Shown here piece after piece: positions 5,018-9,337 of a stretch of 9,337 nt of DNA. Source of the stretch: Sphingomonas bacterium (lineage in GTDB: Bacteria; Pseudomonadota; Alphaproteobacteria; Sphingomonadales; Sphingomonadaceae). How positions within the stretch are numbered: the stretch's first letter is position 1; every line of letters starts with the position of its first letter. The position numbers and the translations under genes were made by a program. The stretch lies in assembly GCA_026785965.1 (NCBI GenBank), contig JAJAYY010000127.1:1-9337 (forward strand). Reading direction: 5' to 3'. The notes below the pieces were generated by a model. It worked only from the letters and a program-made list of their open reading frames with translations, ran no database searches and was not told the DNA's origin.

Positions 5018-7282
5018 TTGGCACAAGTGGATCGACGACTGCCAAGTTGGACGGCGCTGCCGCTGCTGGTCGCCTGGAGCAGCGTTGCGCAGGCCGCCGA
5101 GCCGGTCGCCGAAGCGGCCGCGCAACCGGTGGTCGCTGCCGTCCCCGCCGATCCTGCGGCGACCGGCGAAATCGACTTCAGCGCTGATCAGGTCAGCTAC
5201 GACGAGGCAAGCGAGTTGGTGGTCGCCGCGGGCCGCGTGCGGATGGACCGCGACGGCTATTATCTCGCCGCCGACAAGGTCGAATGGAATCGCCGGTCCG
5301 GTCAGGTGGTGGCGATCGGCAACGTCGTCGTGCTGTCCCCCGAGGGCGACCGCATCATTGGCGACCATGTCGTGCTCGACGACAGCCTGCGCGATGCGAC
5401 GGTCGACAATCTGCTGGTCGTGCTCGAAAGCGGCGGACGCCTCGCGGCGCGGCGCGCGACGCGGGTCAATGGCACGCTCACGCTCGACCAGGCAATCTAC
5501 ACCCCGTGCCCAGTGACCAGCGTGTCGGGGTGCCCCAAGAATCCGAGCTGGTCGATCAGTGCCGCGCGCGTGACCCGCGATCCGGTCCGCGGTCGGTTGC
5601 GGTTCGAAGGCGGGCGGCTGACCGTGCTCGGGATCACTCTGCCGCTGATTCCAGTGTTCAACCTCAGCGACGGGACCAACGACCAGGCGGCGAGCGGTTT
5701 GCTCATGCCACAGTTCAGCCTGTCGAGTTCGAACGGGGTCGAGATCAGCCTGCCTTATTATTTGCGGCTCGGCCCGAACAAGGATCTGACGATCACGCCC
5801 CACGCCTTCCTCAAAGCGCTCCCCGCGATCGAGGCCCGCTGGCGCCATTTAACCGGTCTGGGTGCATATCAGCTCGGCGGATTCCTGACCTATGGCCGGA
5901 TCGACCAAATCGACCGAATCGGGCTCGGCAGCAGCAGCGGCGGCGACCGGCGCGGCATTCGCGGTTATTTCGAAGCCAATGGCAAATTCCAGTTCAGCCC
6001 CGAATGGAGCCTGACCTCGTCGCTGCGTATCGCCACCGACAAGACCGTCACCCGGCGCTATGACCTGACGCGCGACGACCGCCTGCGCAATTTCGTCGAG
6101 GCCGAGCGGATCACGCCGCGCGCCTATCTGTCGATCGCCGGCTGGGCGTTCCAGGGGCTGCGCGCCGACGACATCCAGCGCCAGATCCCGATCGCGCTGC
6201 CCGCGATCGATGCCCGGCTGCGGCTCGACGATCCGATCGGCGGCGGACAGGTTGAGCTCCAGGCCAACAGCCTGGCGATCCTGCGCGTCGACGGCCAGGA
6301 CACGCAGCGCGCCTTCGCCAGCGCGCGCTGGGACATGCGACGGCTGACGCGCCTCGGCCAGGAAATCACGCTCACCGGCTACGGACGCGGCGACGTCTAT
6401 CATAGCAACGACAGCGGGCTGACCGACATCGCATTCTACCGCGGCGAGGATGGCTGGCATGGACGCGCGATCGGCGCACTGGCCGGCGACATCCGCTGGC
6501 CGCTGATCGGCCGATTGTTCGGCGGAATCCAGCGGCTCATCCCGCGCGTCCAATTGGTGCTGACCCCATCAACCGCCAACCTCGCCATCCCCAACGAGGA
6601 TGCGCGCGCGGTCGATTTGGAGGACAGCAATTTGTTCGCGCTCAACCGCTTCCCCGGATATGACAGGTGGGAGGACGGCTCACGCGTCACTTATGGCCTC
6701 GAATGGTTTCTCGATCGCGCCAATTGGTCGGTCCAGAGCGTGATCGGGCAAAGCCTGCGCCTGACCCGCAGTCCGACCTTGTTCCCCGATGGCACCGGGC
6801 TGACCGACCGGCTGTCCGACATCGTCGGGCGGACCCGGGTGCGCTACGGGCGGTTGATCGACCTCACCCACCGCTATCGCCTCGACAAGGACAATCTTGC
6901 GATCCGCCGCAACGAGATCGATCTGACCTTCGGCAGCGATCAAAGCTATATCCAGCTCGGCTATCTGCGGCTCGACCGCAATATCAGTTCCGCGGTCGAG
7001 GATTTGCGCGACAAGGAGGAACTGCGGGTTGCCGGGCGGCTCAAGTTCGCCACTTATTGGTCGGTGTTCGCGGCGACGGTGTTCGACCTGACCAGCGAGC
7101 GCGAGGATCCGCTCAGCGGAGCCGACGGGTTCCAGCCGATCCGGCTGCGGCTGGGGCTCAATTACGAAGACGACAGCCATAACCTTGGCGTGTCGTGGAA
7201 GCGCGACTATGAGCGCATCGGCGACTTCCGCAAGGGCAGCACTTTGTCGTTCAACATTTCCCTCAAGGGGCTTGGTCGCTAA
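5018..7282 (+). CDS. lptD: LPS-assembly outer-membrane protein LptD
   Basis: LptD is the outer-membrane barrel which, plugged by the lipoprotein LptE, inserts lipopolysaccharide into the outer leaflet. The 754-residue protein has a signal peptide (basic DRR, hydrophobic WTALPLLVAW, likely cut after AQA at residue 26). A periplasmic OstA/LptA-like jellyroll follows at about 51-150 (GEIDFSADQVSYD, GNVVVLSPEGDRIIGD). The conserved YTPC...GCPKNPSWSI segment is at 161-180, and a long barrel includes the family signature DSNLFALNRFPGYDRWEDGSR (about 536-556). The protein ends in a beta strand (LSFNISLKGLGR). Only C164 and C172 are present; the C-terminal cysteine pair of E. coli LptD is absent. The start is uncertain: TTG at 5018 and GTG at 5027 are both possible after a G-rich GGGCGGGGA, and no ATG exists in frame after the stop at 4976. 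It heads lptD-surA-pdxA. Length and motifs make the identity secure. Confidence 0.95.
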   Translation: MAQVDRRLPSWTALPLLVAWSSVAQAAEPVAEAAAQPVVAAVPADPAATGEIDFSADQVSYDEASELVVAAGRVRMDRDGYYLAADKVEWNRRSGQVVAIGNVVVLSPEGDRIIGDHVVLDDSLRDATVDNLLVVLESGGRLAARRATRVNGTLTLDQAIYTPCPVTSVSGCPKNPSWSISAARVTRDPVRGRLRFEGGRLTVLGITLPLIPVFNLSDGTNDQAASGLLMPQFSLSSSNGVEISLPYYLRLGPNKDLTITPHAFLKALPAIEARWRHLTGLGAYQLGGFLTYGRIDQIDRIGLGSSSGGDRRGIRGYFEANGKFQFSPEWSLTSSLRIATDKTVTRRYDLTRDDRLRNFVEAERITPRAYLSIAGWAFQGLRADDIQRQIPIALPAIDARLRLDDPIGGGQVELQANSLAILRVDGQDTQRAFASARWDMRRLTRLGQEITLTGYGRGDVYHSNDSGLTDIAFYRGEDGWHGRAIGALAGDIRWPLIGRLFGGIQRLIPRVQLVLTPSTANLAIPNEDARAVDLEDSNLFALNRFPGYDRWEDGSRVTYGLEWFLDRANWSVQSVIGQSLRLTRSPTLFPDGTGLTDRLSDIVGRTRVRYGRLIDLTHRYRLDKDNLAIRRNEIDLTFGSDQSYIQLGYLRLDRNISSAVEDLRDKEELRVAGRLKFATYWSVFAATVFDLTSEREDPLSGADGFQPIRLRLGLNYEDDSHNLGVSWKRDYERIGDFRKGSTLSFNISLKGLGR

Positions 7283-7335
7283 GCTGGCGTTCAGCGGGGC
7301 GGTCATACCGGAATAATTCTATTTGTCTGGACTGT

Positions 7336-7340
7336 AAGGA
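7336..7340 (+). promoter_or_regulatory. Ribosome-binding site of surA
   Basis: AAGGA lies 7 nt before the GTG at 7348 and fixes that non-ATG start. The rest of the 65-bp lptD-surA gap (7283-7347) is locally AT-richer around 7312-7325 but shows no convincing promoter or terminator, so surA is probably read from the lptD transcript. Confidence 0.65.
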
Positions 7341-7347
7341 TTTTCGT

Positions 7348-8703
7348 GTGGCCATTGCAAAGACCAACTTTACCGCGCGCAAGCGCAACCTGCTGTTGAT
7401 GGCATCGTTCGGCGTGGCGGCGGCAGGCGTAGCGATAGCCCAGGAAGTGACCCCGGTAAACAGCGCGACCGCGCTGCAATTACCGGAAAATCCAAACATT
7501 TACGGGGCGCCTCTACCGTCAATTGTCAAAGCAACTGCGATCATCAATGGCGAAGTCATCACCCAGACCGACGTCGATCAGCGGATCGCGCTGCTGGCGA
7601 TCGCCAATAGCCAGAAGGTCCCCGAAGACGAGGTCGAACGGCTGCGTCAGCAGATCTTGCGCAACCTGATCGACGAGACCCTCCAGATTCAGGCCGCCAA
7701 GACCGAAGAAATCATCATCAAGTCGACCGAAATCGACCGCACGCTGAGCCGAATTGCCGGCAATATGAAGCAGACCCCCGAGCAGATGACCGATTATCTG
7801 GCCAGCAACGGTTCCTCGATTCGTACGATCCGCCGCCAGATCGAGGGCGAGATCGCGTGGCGCCGTCTGCAGAGCGCCAAGATCGAGAGCGGGATCAGCG
7901 TCGGCGACGACGAGGTAAAAGCCGTGATCGAGAAGCTTGAAGCGCCGAAAGGCACCGAAGAGTTTCGCATCGGTGAGATTTTCCTCGCCGCCAACACCGC
8001 CAATCGCGCCGAAGTGATGGCCAATGCGCAAAAGATTACTACCGCGCTTCAGCAGGGCGCGTCGTTTGCGGCTTATGCACGCCAGTATAGCGAAGCCTCG
8101 ACTTCGGCGGTCGGCGGCGATCTTGGCTGGATTCGTCCCGAGCAATTGCCCGATGCGATTGCCGCGTCGGTGCGCGGGATGGCCGCCAATTCGCTGTCGG
8201 CCCCGATCGAAATTCCCGGCGGCTATTCGATCATCGCGGTGCTCGACAAGCGCAAGGTGCTGACCGCCGATCCGCGCAACGCGGTGCTCAACTTGAAGCA
8301 GGTTTCGATCCGCTTCCCAGCCGGCACCGCGCCCGCGCTGGCCAATGCTACCGTAACCCGATTTGCCGAGGCCTCGCAGAACATCGGCGGGTGCGGCGGC
8401 GCCGAGAAACTGGCGGCCGAGTTCAAGGGCGAAGTGGTCCAGTCGGACCAGGTCCAGATGAAGGAATTGCCTGGTCCGCTGCAGGAAATGATGGTGCCGA
8501 TGCAAATTGGCCAGGCAACGCGCCCGTTCGGGTCGATCGAGGAGGGCGTTCGCGTACTGGTGATGTGTGGCCGCGATGAAGCATCGAGCAGCGCGCCGAC
8601 CTTTGAACAGGTTTACGCCCAGCTCAACGAGGAACGCGTCAACACCCGCGCGCGTCGCTACCTGCGCGACCTGCGCCGCGACGCGGTAATTGACTATCGT
8701 TAA
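7348..8703 (+). CDS. surA: Periplasmic chaperone / peptidyl-prolyl isomerase SurA
   Basis: SurA escorts unfolded outer-membrane proteins, LptD among them, across the periplasm. The 451-residue protein starts at GTG with a good AAGGA upstream. It has a long basic n-region (RKRN), a hydrophobic core and a likely signal cleavage after AIA at residue 31 (before QEV). Residues about 60-200 form the helical SurA N-domain (VKATAIINGEVITQTDVDQRI, then LRNLIDETLQIQAAK). A parvulin domain follows at about 205-302 with the typical GASFAAYARQYSEASTSAVGGDLGWI. Residues about 310-412 resemble a second, degenerate parvulin-like domain without the GGDLG motif but with two cysteines (C349, C407). A final helical, arginine-rich tail (about 417-447) matches the SurA C-terminal helix that packs on the N-domain. 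The gene lies between lptD and pdxA, as in E. coli. SurA is a confident call; whether the domains are catalytically active cannot be told from sequence alone. Confidence 0.93.
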   Translation: MAIAKTNFTARKRNLLLMASFGVAAAGVAIAQEVTPVNSATALQLPENPNIYGAPLPSIVKATAIINGEVITQTDVDQRIALLAIANSQKVPEDEVERLRQQILRNLIDETLQIQAAKTEEIIIKSTEIDRTLSRIAGNMKQTPEQMTDYLASNGSSIRTIRRQIEGEIAWRRLQSAKIESGISVGDDEVKAVIEKLEAPKGTEEFRIGEIFLAANTANRAEVMANAQKITTALQQGASFAAYARQYSEASTSAVGGDLGWIRPEQLPDAIAASVRGMAANSLSAPIEIPGGYSIIAVLDKRKVLTADPRNAVLNLKQVSIRFPAGTAPALANATVTRFAEASQNIGGCGGAEKLAAEFKGEVVQSDQVQMKELPGPLQEMMVPMQIGQATRPFGSIEEGVRVLVMCGRDEASSSAPTFEQVYAQLNEERVNTRARRYLRDLRRDAVIDYR

Positions 8704-8706
8704 AGC

Positions 8707-9337
8707 ATGACCCCGTTGCCGCTTGCCGTTTCGCTGGGCGATCCCGCCGGGATTGGACCCGAGGTGGTGGCCAAATGCTGGGATCATCGCGGACAGTTCG
8801 GCCTGCCGCCGTTCGTCGCGATCGGCGACCCGCGCAGCCTTTCGGCGGTATGGGACGGGCCGATCGTGACGGTCGACGACCCGCGCGAAGTCGATAGCGC
8901 GTTCGATGTCGGGCTGCCGTTATGGCCGGTGGTCGCGGCCCAAAGCGACGTTCCAGGCTGCCCCAGCGTCGCCGGGGCGCATTGCTCGCTCGACGCGCTT
9001 GAGCTTGCGGTTGGGCTGGCGCGGTCGGGAACCGCAGCGGCGGTGGTCACCGGCCCGGTGTCGAAGGTACAGCTTTACGCGATCGGCTTCGCGCATCCGG
9101 GGCAGACCGAATTTGTCGCCGAACGATGCGGCATTTCACCCGCCAACGTCGCGATGATGCTTGCCGGGCCAACGCTGCGTACGGTCCCGGTCACCACCCA
9201 CATGCCGCTCGCCGAGGTCGCCGGGGCGCTGAGCAGTTCGTTGATCGAAGCGCGCGGCCGCGCCGCCTTGCGCGGGCTCCAGCGCAGCTTCGGGATCGCC
9301 GAGCCGCGGCTCGCGGTCGCCGGGCTCAACCCGCACG
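8707..9337 (+). CDS. pdxA: 4-hydroxythreonine-4-phosphate dehydrogenase, 5' part
   Basis: PdxA oxidises 4-phosphohydroxy-L-threonine with NAD(P) in the DXP-dependent route to pyridoxal 5'-phosphate. The gene starts at ATG 8707, 3 nt after the surA stop, and runs off the right edge after 210 complete codons; the family is about 330 residues, so roughly a third is missing. Motifs are LAVSLGDPAGIGPEVVAK (6-23), VVTGPVSKVQLY (113-124), FAHPGQTEFVAERCGI (128-143), TVPVTTHMPL (159-168) and AGLNPH at the very edge. H165 and H210 correspond to metal-binding histidines H166 and H211 of E. coli PdxA; the third ligand lies outside. No clear ribosome-binding site precedes the ATG, so translation is likely coupled to surA. 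In E. coli the next gene is rsmA (ksgA), which I would expect just beyond the window. Confidence 0.96.
   Translation, partial: MTPLPLAVSLGDPAGIGPEVVAKCWDHRGQFGLPPFVAIGDPRSLSAVWDGPIVTVDDPREVDSAFDVGLPLWPVVAAQSDVPGCPSVAGAHCSLDALELAVGLARSGTAAAVVTGPVSKVQLYAIGFAHPGQTEFVAERCGISPANVAMMLAGPTLRTVPVTTHMPLAEVAGALSSSLIEARGRAALRGLQRSFGIAEPRLAVAGLNPH

Noticed and set aside
4865..5848. Open frame of 327 codons on the minus strand across the pepA upstream region and the 5' part of lptD
   Set aside because: It is antisense to the well-supported LptD signal peptide and jellyroll and would swallow the divergent promoter region; composition is typical of a shadow frame.
7290..7319. Promoter-like pair TTCAGC/TAATTC with an 18-bp spacer before surA
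   Set aside because: Both hexamers match poorly, and the short lptD-surA gap together with conserved gene order favours a shared transcript.
7519..8787. Open frame of 422 codons on the minus strand, opposite surA
   Set aside because: It lies wholly antisense to surA and the start of pdxA, which are secure. Its translation is rich in Arg, Gly, His and Ala and has no recognisable domain, as expected for the shadow of a GC-rich gene.

Overview
The window is ordinary chromosomal housekeeping DNA from a GC-rich Gram-negative bacterium. The gene set, gene order and protein sequences (LptD, SurA, PdxA, PepA and HolC together) suggest an alphaproteobacterium, most likely a sphingomonad; that placement rests on recall of family sequences, not on a search. 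I see no mobile element, CRISPR array, tRNA, rRNA, toxin-antitoxin pair or defence gene. Coding density is very high, and the longest gap without a recognised gene is 157 bp.

Left block, + strand (1-2464): the 3' part of purM (enters from the left edge), then purN overlapping it by 8 bp, then an unrecognised single-pass membrane protein. purM and purN act in de novo purine synthesis. PurN has an extra C-terminal MmcQ/YjbR-like domain, so it is a two-domain protein. Between purN and the membrane protein lies a 20-codon frame that overlaps both neighbours at stop/start junctions.

Middle block, - strand (2461-4860), read right to left: pepA (leucyl aminopeptidase), holC (DNA polymerase III chi, GTG start 7 nt after the pepA stop) and, after 65 nt, ndk (nucleoside diphosphate kinase). 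ndk converges on the membrane protein gene so tightly that the two stop codons overlap.

Right block, + strand (5018-9337): lptD (LPS-assembly outer-membrane protein), surA (periplasmic chaperone/prolyl isomerase, which helps LptD and other outer-membrane proteins fold) and the 5' part of pdxA (vitamin B6 synthesis), which runs off the right edge. This is the widely conserved lptD-surA-pdxA order. The 157-bp divergent region between pepA and lptD should hold promoters for both directions.

The points most worth a second look are the PurN-YjbR fusion, the stop/start bridge downstream of purN, the absence of lptF/lptG between pepA and lptD, and the reduced cysteine set of LptD. I found no convincing evidence of an undescribed system.
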